A program made the position numbers and the translations under genes. Positions 47,577 through 59,127 of a stretch of 64,000 bases of DNA are shown here, one piece after another. The DNA is taken from the NCBI GenBank assembly GCA_905182995.1, contig CAJJDP010000014.1, forward strand, positions 132,856 through 196,855, in the 5' to 3' direction. Below the pieces are notes generated by a model that was not told where the DNA came from, made no database searches, and saw only the letters and a program-made list of their open reading frames with translations. This DNA comes from Paramecium octaurelia (taxonomy: Eukaryota > Ciliophora > Oligohymenophorea > Peniculida > Parameciidae). The stretch's first letter is position 1. The number at the start of each line of letters is the position of its first letter.

Positions 47577-49382
47577 ATGATAAAAAGCAGATTACTTTAA
47601 AGAAGTTCTTCTAAACTAACACAATCTCAAACCTCTTTGATGAACCAATCAATGACTATGTAATCAATTATTTAATTTATGATGAAGGGTTAACAGTATT
47701 AGAAAGTAATCATCTAATTTTTCATTGGACAAACAAATTGAAGAGAATGGAACTGCAAAATTAATTAAAAGAATCACTTAAAAATAAACTCATAGAAGCA
47801 TAGATGATATTTCAAGATTGCTACCTTTAAATATCAATAATGTTTATAATGATTTTGAAGATAATTTTAGAGTTATCAGTGAATTCAATAAAGTCAAATA
47901 AGAATTACCACAGCCAATTAAATAAGAAATTGTATAAATAAACAATTCTAATTTTCTAAAAACAGCAGATGGTCTAAATTTGTGCGATTTACATGCTGAG
48001 AAGCTAAATCGAATCTAAATTTATAGATTTAAATTTTATTATTTTAGAGCTAGAGTAAAAAATAAGCTAAGTCCATTATCAATATATTTTACATTTCCAA
48101 ACCACTCACAAAATTAGATATACAAAGTGTTTTTATCAACCAGTGTAGAATTTCCAACAAAGTTTAATTGCGAACAATCTACATCGAGTAGATCAATCAA
48201 AATGAAAACTAAATCAGGTACCAAATTTTTTTTTGAGGATTATACTTTCATGACTTTATATGCTGAGTCAGATTTCATCATCAGTATTCATTTAGTGTTT
48301 GGAGAGTTACATAATTCAACTTTGAATGAGAAATAATAAGAACCTCAAAGACATTTCAAATATTGGGATGATAAATAGAGTGTATCACCTAAAAAAGATA
48401 AAATTCTATAAAACTTAGATCAATCTCGATATAAAAGTACTTATAAACTTAAAGAGTTTTTAAAGGGAGCAGGTATTAATCAAAATAATAAACTTAATAG
48501 AAGTGAGTGCCAAAAAGATGATTTCAGTAGTTGAAAAAGGAAAACAAATAGTAAAAGAGAAATAAGAAGAAAGAAGTATTAAAATGATGGTAAAATCCTA
48601 AATACAAGAATTTCGCAAAGTTGAAAAAAGCATTTTATAATAAAAACTCGAAAGGCAGAATTAATGCTAATGTTGGGAATAAATAATTTCTTTAATTAAC
48701 ATTGCTAGATTTGCTAATAATATTTTACATGTAATTATTCCTAAATAACATAGGAAAGGAAAAGATAACTTAGAATTTAGGCAAAAGCAAAGCTAATAGT
48801 ATTAAGAATAAAAACTAAACTATTGATAGAAGTGTAATAATTCGGACATAATCCATTTGAAAGATGCACCAATAAATCTTTACTCCTATTAAAGACTATG
48901 AGTATCCATCTGTAAGAAAAATCTAAATTAAGAGCTTAAAGAATTACTACTGACTTTTTGAAAAAAACTTTAATCTTTTAAACTGCTGTAATAGCTCATA
49001 CTAAAATGGCTTCAAAAGGTATGATATATTTAATGTAGTAAGAATGATTATTAAAGCCTTTAAAGCTAAAAAGTTTTAGAAACGCGCCTTTAAAGATAAA
49101 TTTTGGAGACTAATTAAAAATTATTTTGGTCAAAACAATGAGACTTCGTTGTTTACTACTTCTTAAGTCAAAACAGTTTAAATTGATAAATCTGCCATGT
49201 CAAAAGTTATTGAATAATATATACACAACCGAAAATTATTATGGTTTAAGTCTTTTAAGGAAAGTAAGAGCTTAGACTCAAAATAAAATCACGTACCAGT
49301 AATACAAATATACTAATTACCAAATGATAAAGAATTTTCATAGATTATGAAGGATTACTATATATTAAAAAAATTGAATTGA
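47577..49382 (+). CDS. array gene, copy 5 (unknown family)
   Basis: Last array member. An intron at 47660-47687 (28 nt) links the Ser/Gln-rich N-terminal exon to the conserved body: NNVYNDFEDNFRVISEF, RFKFYYFRARVKNKLS, FLSTSVEFPTKFNCEQ and EDYTFMTLYAESDF. The C-terminal half is more broken into short exons that I could not fully place; it includes FKDKFWRLIKNYFGQ-like sequence near 49,100 and ends with a tail of the family type, YQLPNDKEFSQIMKDYYILK, at stop 49380-49382. The more irregular C-terminal half could mean relaxed constraint in this copy. Confidence 0.72.
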
Positions 49383-49478
49383 AATGAAATTTTATATATA
49401 TATATATATTTAAATTATTTTGATAAGAGATTAATAATACTAGGAGAAATTATAAGTGTATTTAGAAAATAAGCATCC

Positions 49479-50375
49479 TCAAATTTTTATCTTTATATAT
49501 ATTTTTGCTGATTTTTCTCCAAAAATTTGAATTTAACCTGCTTCAGGTTATTATCTCAATTCTTTTTAGGACTTTATAACTACTGGTTGTCCAATTTCAA
49601 AAATAATTACTTATTTAAACTGCTTCCTTTAAAATTCGGTATAGATTTTCATTTTGAATATATTTTTCTCTCTAATTTTTACCTCTTAGATATATGATAA
49701 CATAGTCTCTGTACTTTAAGCCACAATCGGACTAGGAAAACAAAATGTTGAATTTTTCTAAGGCTTTTCACTATTCTAACAGTCTATAACTTTATAATTT
49801 ATCGTAATCAGATTATTTTTATTGGTGTATCTGCCATTCTTTGAAAATAAGTAGAGGTTTTTTTCGTCATAGCTTGAGATATAAGGTTTGTAAGAGACCA
49901 AAATTGGATTGAACAAAATTTGTGTTAGAGGGTTTGCCTTTTCATTTGATTTGCCACATATTGAATGAACACTGTATGCTAATAATCGGTCAATTAGGAC
50001 TATTATGAAATGATCATTTTTAACATTGACTGAGATTAGCTTTTGGAATTTTTGCTACCAACCTCCCTCTATGCATTCTTTTTAAATGCTGTCAATTTAT
50101 AGTATAGAGGAATCTGAAATGTCTTAAGATAGTTTTTGTTAGATGAGATCTATAGATGCTTAATGAATTTCAATTTCATTATAGTCATTTAGCCTAGTAA
50201 TAATAAACTTCTTTTCTTATTCATGGTAAATAACAACTTCAGAGAAATCAAAAATTTTAAGTTTCATATTATCACCCAATCTGTAGTTAGTGAAAAATTT
50301 AAAGTTGACAGATGAGGATGGTGTATAGGCTTTGTATGTCTTTGCTGCCACATCTATAATTTGAAATTTAATCAT
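49479..50375 (-). CDS. unknown protein, single exon
   Basis: Uninterrupted 298-residue frame, start at ATG 50373-50375. Composition is well balanced and beta-rich in feel (IKFQIIDVAAKTYKAYTPSS, FIITRLNDYNEIEIHQ, HFIIVLIDRLLAYSVHSICG), suggesting a folded beta-propeller-like or WD-style protein, but no repeat signature is strong enough to name. It has no signal peptide or membrane span. It converges with the last array gene (96 nt between stops). Confidence 0.65.
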
Positions 50376-51584
50376 TAAATGAAATTTTCTTGAAAAAATG
50401 TAGTCAATGTGAAATAATTCTATTTAAAAAGTGCATTACTTGAATATCATATTCTCGTATCTAATGGACAGATTAGTTTTTTCAGTATGTTAATTAAGCT
50501 TAATATTTTAGGTTAAGTAAAAAGGATCTTATAAATTTGATAAAGATATTATTTGTAATTTTCTCTAAATTTCTAGAATAATTTATGCACATTTAAACAT
50601 TAATCAATCATAATTTAATGTAACTTTGCAATTATCAGGGAATTAAATGTACTTTTTAAAAATCCAAAAAAAATGGTTTTCAAAAATGTTAAATTCAGCA
50701 TTCTAGGAATGGGATGAGAGATTCAGCATTCTAGGAATGGGATGAGAGATTCAGCATTCTAGGAATGGGATGAGAGATGAAGTAGAAGTTTAAATATTCA
50801 TATTTGATAGGGAAGCAAAAAGAATGAATGTGTTGTATAATCTTAACTTTTTTTTCTAAATATTTGATAAATTATTTCAATAAAATTTTTACAAAATATA
50901 AGAATTAATATTTTTTTTATAGTGAATGTAAATATGGATTTCAGGGATTGAATTTATTTTCTATTATAATTAATATAGTATGTAATTAATTTATTTTCTT
51001 GTTATATGTCACTATTAAAATATATATAAAATGAATCAAAAATTGATGAAATAACAAAATATTTAATTATTTTTAAGGCTAACCTTCTGAGATGATTGTT
51101 CTATTTTATGAAATTTATAAAATTGTACATATACATTGTACAAATAACTTAGCTTTTTATTAATTATTTAAGATTTTTAGTTCTAATGGGCGAAATCTTA
51201 ATAATAATGGATTCATTTATCAATTTATGCGATATGTGAATATTTCAAGCAGAAATTATAAAAGAAATCAATTTATATTGTTTCTAATTTGATTTGTATT
51301 AATAAGAAAGAAAAGGCAATAATAAAATCATTATAACTAATCAATATTTCGTTTAAAATGTCTTTATTTGATTTAAATTCATTCTAAATTATTGATTATT
51401 TCTTGCCATCTTGCCTTCTATTAGCTTTATTACGCTTTAAGAAACTAAGCACTAAATTAATATAAATTTATATTTAATGAATAATATAATTTTATGCAAC
51501 TCTTTATTTTGTGTCTATAAAATAAATAAATAAATAACGATAATAATCATTCCAGAATTTCTTAATTTTAGATACAAAATTTAA
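50376..51584. other. AT-rich spacer containing a small tandem repeat
   Basis: About 1.2 kb, among the most AT-rich parts of the window, between a gene start on the left and a gene stop on the right (both minus strand). Apart from the 28-bp repeat at 50694-50777 and short homopolymer tracts, no gene, tRNA or inverted repeat was noticed. Confidence 0.55.
50694..50777. repeat. 28-bp unit repeated three times exactly
   Basis: Three perfect head-to-tail copies of a 28-nt unit (50694-50721, 50722-50749, 50750-50777). The unit contains GCATTCTAGGAATGGGATGA and is clearly less AT-rich than the DNA around it. Twenty-eight is not a multiple of three, and it lies upstream of a minus-strand gene start, so it is not coding there. 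This is a minisatellite, or possibly a repeated protein-binding site. Confidence 0.95.
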
Positions 51585-53924
51585 TCAAAATAACTAAGAA
51601 AATTAAGAACTATCACATCTGATTCCATCAGATAGTTTTAAAAGCAAATCTTTTAATTTTATCTTTGTGATTGGTTTTTCAACACCAAAAGCTATTCCAC
51701 AATCCTTGAATTATTCGACTATTTCTTATGTTAATTTATGACCAGAACATGCTATAATTGTAACATTTCTATCTAATTTGCGAATCCGAGTCGAAGCCTC
51801 TACACCAAGCATGAGTGGCATTTCCAAATCCATAAATATTAATTAAAAGGGGATGTTATCTTTCAATCTATCATTTACCTTCTCTATTGAGATAATCCCA
51901 TTCATAGCAGAATCTGAACTGATTCCACTTAATTCTAATAAATATTATAATGCTACAATATTAAATTCATTATCATCAACAATTAGAATTGGAGGATGTT
52001 GCTATGTTAATTCATTCCATTTTTATAATAGATTTTGAATTAAACGACTTTGAATAGATGGTTTATTTGACAAATTTCTTTCTGACTCATTTCTAATCCT
52101 CAGAGTTGCCTAGTAATTTAATGAGCTAGTCATGAAATTTATAGCCTTTAGATTCTTTTTTTAAATAATTCTTTTGCTACTCTCTCCCATAGGAATGGCA
52201 ATTGAAACTGTGGGTGATTTTTATTAGATTATGTTTTAAAGGATTCTAAATTCTAATGTTGGTATTCTCTAAGCTAATTTTTGAGATACCTATGAATCCG
52301 AAATGTCTTCAGGAGGTTGCTCTTCATTTTCGATTTCAAAATAAAATTTAGATCCAGTACCATATTCTGACTGAACCTAAATTCCCATTGAATGATTTGT
52401 AGACAGTAATTTGGCTAATTCATTACTAATCATTAGACCTAATCCTATTCCAAAGGGATTGGCTTTTTAATTTTCCAAATCATTCACTTTAGAGAATTCT
52501 TGAAAGAGCTTTTTCAGATTTTCTGACTTGATTCCCATTCCAGAATCCTAAACCGAAATAATAATTGAATTTGACTTTTCCCCGCTTTAAATACATTCTA
52601 TTAAAATGGATCCTTTTGGTTAAGTATATTTGACAGCATTACTCAATAAATTCATTATGATTTATCTAATTCGTAGTTTATCTGAATTTATTTTGAGTGG
52701 CAACTTTGGGTCATAATTAAAAGTGATATTGAGTCCCTTTTTCTCTTTAAGTAAATCAAAGAGGGATATTGTTTTGTCTATTAACTTGGCTAGATTGAAC
52801 TTACGACACACAATTCTTATGGTTTTATTTTCGATTTGAGCTGCATCCAAAATATCATTTATTAAATTTAAGAGTAGATGACACGAATTTAGAGAAGGTT
52901 TTAAGAATTTTTGAAAGAGGGAAGGGTCTATCAATTCTGACAAACACATTTGCATATTAATTATTGCATTCAAGGGATTTCTCATATCATGTGAAACTTT
53001 GTGTAGTGTTTTAATCATTGTTTAAACTTATTCCTTTTGTTGTTGTGATTACAGTTTGAATGACTCAATGTTGCATAACTTATGTTTGATGAGCAATATA
53101 AATTCTTGGTTTTCTATGAGTAATTTTTAAACACTCACTTAGTAAAGGGAAGTGTTTGTTGGCTCGAAAATTAATTTTTGATCTAATTTAAGAATTTTCT
53201 TTTTTAATTAATCAATTATATCGCCAATCAATAATGAAGGTCTTGTTGTGATATTTTCCAAGCAATTTGATTATCTCACAAGATTTGTTGTTTAATCTCT
53301 GGGTGTTAAAATTCTGCTTTAATAATGATCAGATATATTCATAACCTACTCTTTTATGATTGAATAAAATAATTTGGATTCATAAACTGGATTGTATTAC
53401 ATATCCAATATACAAAACTCCTCAGATGAAATTTAGGATAAAAGACTCTTTATGTTGATAAAGGATTGATTTCCTTTCTTTTTGTAAATTTGGAGAATCA
53501 AAAAGAAATTAACTACTGCTCTCAAAATTCCCACTGTAATTTCAGAAACATTTCCGAAGCAAATGCATGGAATACATGCTAAAAAGAAAAACAGTGTTGT
53601 TAATTTTAAATACTATTCGTTCAGTTGAATGATCAACACTATCTAAATCCCAGTATAAATTTACCATTAAGGCATTAGTAGATAAGACACTCCTATGATT
53701 ACAACTCCTTTAATCAAACATATTAACAAGATTAAGTTAGATTTCTTTTAACACATGTACTCGAAACAAAGTATAATCAAATGAAAGCATGCTAAAGTTA
53801 GGCCGATAACCAAAAAGCTAAAGTCTTAAGTTACGTAAGTCTACATATGTACTATTAAGCCATCTATTATCAAAAAGAACTAAAGAATTCTTTCTTTGTT
53901 TAATGCTTTACAAAGAGCAAGCAT
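51585..53924 (-). CDS. membrane hybrid histidine kinase with receiver domain
   Basis: Intron-free 779-residue sensor of the two-component phosphorelay type. The first 200 residues contain about five or six hydrophobic segments (for example FSFLVIGLTLACFHLIILCF and LILLICLIKGVVIIGVSYLL), so the sensor part is in a membrane. A coiled linker follows, then the HisKA box KVSHDMRNPLNAI (phospho-acceptor His312), an ATPase with N-box IIMNLLSNAVKYT and glycine boxes DSGMGI and GIGLGL, and a C-terminal receiver domain with VDDNEFN and IFMDLEMP (Asp699). All key residues are present. The ligand is unknown. Hybrid kinases are known in ciliates, but phosphorelay partners are not visible in this window. 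Confidence 0.93.
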
Positions 53925-54517
53925 AATATATATTTAAATTACAATTAAGAATATATTTTTGTGAATTGATTTTTTTAATCAAGTTGGTATCCAGATAATT
54001 AAATCTTATGATAATATTTTTTAATTCATTTATTTATTTTTCAACTTAATTGTTGATATCAATTAATGTAGTGGAAAGTTGGATTTAAAAAAAAATAATA
54101 TTTCTTTTTCTATAAGTTATGCAAAAATTTTCAAAATCCTATTATGGGTACAAACAATATCAAAAAGAAAGGATAAAAAATATTAGAAGACTAATAGAGC
54201 AAATCTTAGATTAAATCGATTGATCCAAATTAATAATTATTACATTTCGTTATTTATCCTTAAATAGGAACAAATAACATTGAAGATATGAAACATAGTG
54301 ATTCATATTTTGATCATGAAACCTATTATGGCGAATAACTAATTTATTTAAAATTAATTTATTTATAAACATACTCAAATTAATATTATTTTAACTATTC
54401 AGATTTCAATAAAGTGATATTACATTTTTATTTTCAATTTTAGCATTCATTATATATACACCTTGAATGCTAGAATTAAAATTTATATACAATATAATAC
54501 TATGCATATATCAACAA
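53925..54517. other. AT-rich spacer
   Basis: 593 nt between the histidine kinase start and the uridine kinase stop (both minus strand). A 34-residue plus-strand frame (54119-54223, starting MQKFSKSYYGYKQYQ) looks mildly protein-like but is too short to call. Nothing else was noticed. Confidence 0.5.
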
Positions 54518-55890
54518 TCAATTCTTCTTTGTTTACCTTTTTTCTATAAATCTATTCAACTTCTAAAAGAATTTGTCTTGCTCATAATAAAATTCTCGTT
54601 GAGATTAACAGCGTATATCCATAATTTAAATGAACTTATCCAACTTACCAACCAAAAATGCATTAATATATATTTTCAATTTTTTTAAAGTCCAATTTAT
54701 ATCTGTAATGGTCTTGGTATCAGAAAATACATTCACAACAATTAATTACACCTAAATTAATACTATGAAACATACTTATTAAAACTATTTAATATTTTCT
54801 TCAATTTAATGCAATTGTTGTAAACCACCTTTAAATAATATCGGAATAGCCAATACTATGAATTGAGTGTTCTATTTTACTTTAAAATTGCTTGATAGAA
54901 TTTCATCAAGATGAACACATTACAATTAATCTATTTCATATTTATCTTACTGTATGTATTTTTCAAGCATAAGTAAAGTTATCTTAAAGCACTACTTTAT
55001 TATTTTATATATCTATTTTTCATTGACTAATTTACCAGCTACCAAATTTTATGTAATATAAAGAAGATCTGGTTTTATATTTTCTTCAGGAAAGAATAAT
55101 TATTTAAAGGTTGCATTTGGATTTGAAAAGTCTACTTTTGTTCTATTTCTCATAAACCCATCAATTGAATATAATAGATCGCCAAAATAGATGAGAGTAT
55201 TTAATTTTTCTCTAAGCAATCCGTTTTACTTTGCCATGTTTTTCAAATGGTTTACTATGAATGCAACAGAAACATGATTTGATCTGTGGCCAGGTATAAT
55301 CAAGTCTGCTTAACTCATCAAAGGTTCAATGAAATTCTCAAACGCTCTTTTCACAAATTAAGTATACTAAAAAAGCACATTTTCTACAGTTCTTCCTCTT
55401 TCTTTTACATCTCTTAGAATACGACGGCATAAACGAATATCATCTTGAGTTATTATTAGTAAATACCATCACAATGAATAAATATTTTATAAGACATTAA
55501 GTCTCTTATTCGTTCATCATAAAGTGCCATAATACCCTCAAAGACTATAACTTGAGCAGGAAGCATTATCGAACATTGATCTAATCTTTTATGATTAACA
55601 AAACAATAAATTGGTACTGAAGCAGGTCTTCCTGACAATAATGTGGAAATCACTTCATAGGCATTATCAAAATCCAATGAGTCTGGATGATCAAAGTTAT
55701 ATTAAGATATGTCAAATAATGATTTATCTACACCTTTATAAAAGGAATCACAAGAAAGAATAGTCATATCAACATCAGAATTGTATTGGATTTCCCTTTT
55801 GATTGTTTCACAAAGAGTAGTTTTACCAGCGGCTGATCCTCCTGTAACACCTACAAGAATACGTTGAGGTTCGTACTCAGAACTCTTCAT
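54518..55890 (-). CDS. UCK: uridine kinase fused to a degenerate UPRT-like domain
   Basis: Predicted 449 residues with one 23-nt intron (55444-55466). The N-terminal half is uridine/cytidine kinase, which phosphorylates uridine to UMP in pyrimidine salvage. It has P-loop VGVTGGSAAGKTT, LSCDSFYKGV, FDHPDSLDFDNAYEV, VFEGIMALYDERIRDLM and RRILRDVKERGR, all as in the family. The C-terminal 210 residues align in layout with the uracil phosphoribosyltransferase domain found in UCK-like (UCKL1) fusions, but the PRPP-binding motif expected as LDPxxATGxS reads LAIPILFKGGLQQL. The second activity is thus probably lost, as is thought for animal UCKL1. The cytosolic location is assumed. Confidence 0.9.
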
Positions 55891-56257
55891 TTAATAAGAA
55901 CACTACTTTTCTTTAAACGATGGCCGATTTCATTTGGTGAGATTCATTATTCATAATTAAATTTTTAATTGAATTTATGTTACTAATTAGGAATCTCTAG
56001 ATAAAAATATCATAAGAATAATTAAAACCAAACAAAAATATTTATATTAGTTGCATTTAAAGATACGATAATCAAATTAATAACATTTAGAAATATCAAA
56101 AGACTTTTTCATAAATATAATAAGATAATGAAGACTATCAAAGATGTTGCAATTATATAATAAATTTAATACTTAGTTTCAATAATTAATAAAAAAGTAT
56201 AACATTTGTTAACGATATAAAATTAGAATTAAGTCTAATAAATTGAAATGAATTAAA
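55891..56257. other. AT-rich spacer
   Basis: 367 nt between the uridine kinase start and the MUS81 stop. No feature was noticed. Confidence 0.6.
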
Positions 56258-57830
56258 TCAATTAGGGTAGTGTTCTTTTTAGAATAAAATTTCAATTTAC
56301 CTTAATATGTGACTAGGTATGGATCTTTATTTAATCGAATTCTCTTCAATTAATTATTATAAGCTTTTATTTTCATCTTGATTAATCGCATCATAGAATT
56401 CAATAGGAGTCTTCCAAACACATGCTATAGCTTTGGCAGACTCTAATCCTACTCCATGTATGCCTCTAAGCATACTTCCCCATAAATTAAAAAGTGACTC
56501 TGCCTTCTTTGAATTATTGTACATAAATTCTGAAAACTTGATTGCATTAGGCAATACTTTAACAGTTTTAGTAAATAAAGCTAGCCATCTTAAGGAATCT
56601 TCTAATGTTTCTGTTTGTTAAATAAAAAACCCATCCTTAATCTAAGTATTCCTAATTGCTTTGTCAATAGTAGCTCTTGGTACTGGCAAATTGGAGGATG
56701 AGGAATTTTCAACTAAATAAAATCTATTATTAATTCCACAATGCTTCAATTTGTGTTTTTAAGCCTAGTATCTTTTGTCAAGAATACTGTGAGCTAAATC
56801 TTGAATGGTTTTTCTTTCAATTATATAATCACATATGTATTCATCATCTCCTTTTTAGCATATCCACATAAAATCTCCAATGGGTAATTGACTTAATCTG
56901 CACTCTATTTAGTATATGTTAGTAAGCTTTTCAAAGATTATCTACCTGTTGTTACTCTAAAATCTCTCTCGATTATCAATCAATAATATAATCTTAGATG
57001 GTCTTTCTGAGGGTACAGTCATTTATTGTTAGATCATAGTTTCTGTAAAATATTGCTATCCTAATTTAATGCCATCCTCAGTTAAAGCATATTTAATTTC
57101 GTTGTCTAGGACAGTTCTGATTAATGTTATCTATTTACTTTTAAATTAATTGATGCTTCTCTAATGTCTCAATAGCATTCCAACTCGATAATTCAGTGTT
57201 ACAAATACTAAATAAATAATAAATATACTCTCTTAATTGTTCTTTTATTTATTTTTTTGAAGCAAAAAGTTTATTCTCACTTTTTTAAAACTTATACAAA
57301 CTCATTAACACTTATCCACTTTTAGAACCCTTTCCAGGTTGATATTGTCTCTTGCTTTTTGATTGTATCTCTGGTATGGGTTTGATGACTTATTTTCGAA
57401 GTTCTTCAATGAATGATGCCTAAAATTGTTTATCCTTCCTTTTTGAAGTGTCATCATTATATACCATTGAGGGTGGACAACTTTCTGAATAAATCTAATC
57501 CACATCATCCTCTTGCTCGTTAATTACGTCTAAATTATCTTATATTAGAGCTTCATTAAATTTATGGAAAGGGATCTCATATTGTTGATATTGCTTTTTA
57601 ATCAACTGCAAAATCATAACAGATGTTTTATCTCCTACACCTTATAGCATTTACACTTAGTCTTCACATAATAGAGGCATAGGATATTTTTGAAGTGATT
57701 GTATGATCTTTTAATAAATGAAAGCTAATTTATCTTAACCTGTTCTAAGGCATCTATTCTTCAATTCAACTATGTGATCAAGAATAAATTAATTATGAGG
57801 ATTTTTAGATTTAATCAATTGTTTAGGCAT
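56258..57830 (-). CDS. MUS81: MUS81 structure-specific endonuclease
   Basis: Predicted 516-residue catalytic subunit of the MUS81-EME1 nuclease, which cuts branched DNA such as stalled forks and recombination intermediates. Domains in order: an N-terminal helix-hairpin-helix (MLQGVGDKTSVMILQLIK); a flexible basic linker; a winged-helix-like part with GSKSGQVLMSLYKF; the ERCC4 nuclease with LLIDNRER, GDFMWIC and the active-site signature IERKTIQDLAHSI (ERKxxxDL); and a C-terminal helix-hairpin-helix with IHGVGLESAKAIA. One 22-nt intron (57117-57138). All catalytic acidic residues look present. In ciliates a meiotic or nuclear-division role is expected from the family. The start is 67 nt from the divergent cysteine-rich gene start. 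Confidence 0.94.
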
Positions 57831-57888
57831 CTTTGTATGTAAATTTGTATTTTAAATTAATTTCAATTAGAGGGTTATTAATAATTCT

Positions 57889-59126
57889 TTAAAAAAAATG
57901 CAAACATATTTCTTAATATTAATAGAAATAGTAGTGTGTGGGATTATCGACTGCATTTATATCTATGATTTTAAGTATCTCTAAATAACTAAACATAAAA
58001 AAAAAGCTTCAAGAGTAAAATATGAATTTATTTTTCAATCCTTTCATAAAAATTGAAATAACATTACTCAATTAATCAAGATCCTTCTTTTGTATAATTT
58101 TGATAAAATCGATTTCGTATTTCACTTTAGATTTTTCACTATAAACTATTTTTATAATTATATTTCTTGTATTATTCAATAAAATCAATTTAGTAAAATC
58201 TCCTGAGGAATTGTATCACTGAAAAAGTAGTACTATTGTAAGGAAAACGAGGTTTGAAATATCCAATTATAAAAAAATGGTTAAATTATTATAATATATT
58301 TTCTTTTATTAATAAATAGATTGTCAAATTTAAATTATAAAATCTGAATTATTACTCAAATATTAAAATTTAAATGCTTTCTATTTTTCTTGTTTAATTG
58401 ACGATAGTTCGTACGATGTATACATATGTTGCGAAGAATGATGGTAATCTTGATGGTATTGAAGTGAATAACATCGTTAGGTTGGCTAATTTATAATTCA
58501 CAATCTCCATTCACAACGAGCTGCGGAGGTATAGCTATGTTAGGTGGAATAAACTCATTTAATGAAAATACCGTCATTAAGAGAATATTTAGCAACTTGA
58601 AACCACATTATTAGCTGAGATTAGAGTTCAGGATTTGGATGTAAATTAATAATTTATCAATAGTATAGATTCATCCTCAATTACGGATATAGAAGTTTAA
58701 TTGGATCAAGAGGATTATGCAGAATCTGTAGTTTCATTTGTTATAGAAGAATCAAATTATTGTGGATTGTCCAATAAAAATGAAAATATTAAATAGGTTT
58801 CATTTGCATTAGAACATAATTTTGTTTAAGCAACAGTATTTGCTAAATTTAAATTTCATGATGATAATCGAGTAATTAATTAAAATATGTTAGATATAAT
58901 GGGGAATGCAATATATGCTATTAAGTTTAGATTTTTGTTCATCCTAATGTTTGTATTGCACTGGCCCTTTAGAATCTGATTGCTAGACATGGAGCAATAT
59001 ATTTTACTAATTTTCTCTTGATTTATTCTCTAATCGAATTATTTTCGATAGCTAACTTATTGAGTTTAGTTATTATTATGAATGCTAAAAATGTGATTTA
59101 ATACTCAATTTAGATTTAGTTCAAAC
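57889..59126. repeat. first copy of 1,238-bp direct duplication (likely artefact)
   Basis: This stretch is repeated at 59128-60365, with a constant offset of 1,239 and no difference that I could see. The only base between the copies is an N at 59127. It contains the first exons of the cysteine-rich membrane protein gene, starting ATG at 57898. The left copy is contiguous with MUS81 and the right copy with the rest of the gene, exactly what results when two contigs with overlapping ends are joined without merging. Confidence 0.9.
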
Positions 59127-59127
59127 N
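59127..59127. other. single undetermined base (contig join)
   Basis: The only N in the window, lying exactly at the junction of the two copies of the 1,238-bp duplication. Confidence 0.95.

Larger units (their letters stand above)
39182..49382 (+). repeat. tandem array of five paralogous genes
   Basis: Five head-to-tail genes (39182-41112, 41637-43486, 43508-45423, 45445-47557, 47577-49382) encode diverged copies of one protein of roughly 550-700 residues. Shared blocks in order: a Ser/Thr/Asn-rich N-terminus; an acidic motif like EILELYDDFSRNYQ; a core beginning RFKFYYFR and containing STK(A/V)EFPTKFNAE and ENYLYITFY; a basic coiled coil; a Lys/Trp segment (GKLLVWAMKTKALL, FRDKFWKLI); and a tail like FQEPKLFQLPQINE followed by IIEQYAKIKKL at the stop. 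Spacers between copies are 19-30 nt. A sixth, unrelated small gene sits between copies 1 and 2. The family is not one I recognise. Confidence 0.9.

Noticed and set aside
54467-54688. 73-residue plus-strand frame
   Set aside because: Overlaps the C-terminal coding region of the uridine kinase-UPRT gene antisense and has low-complexity composition.
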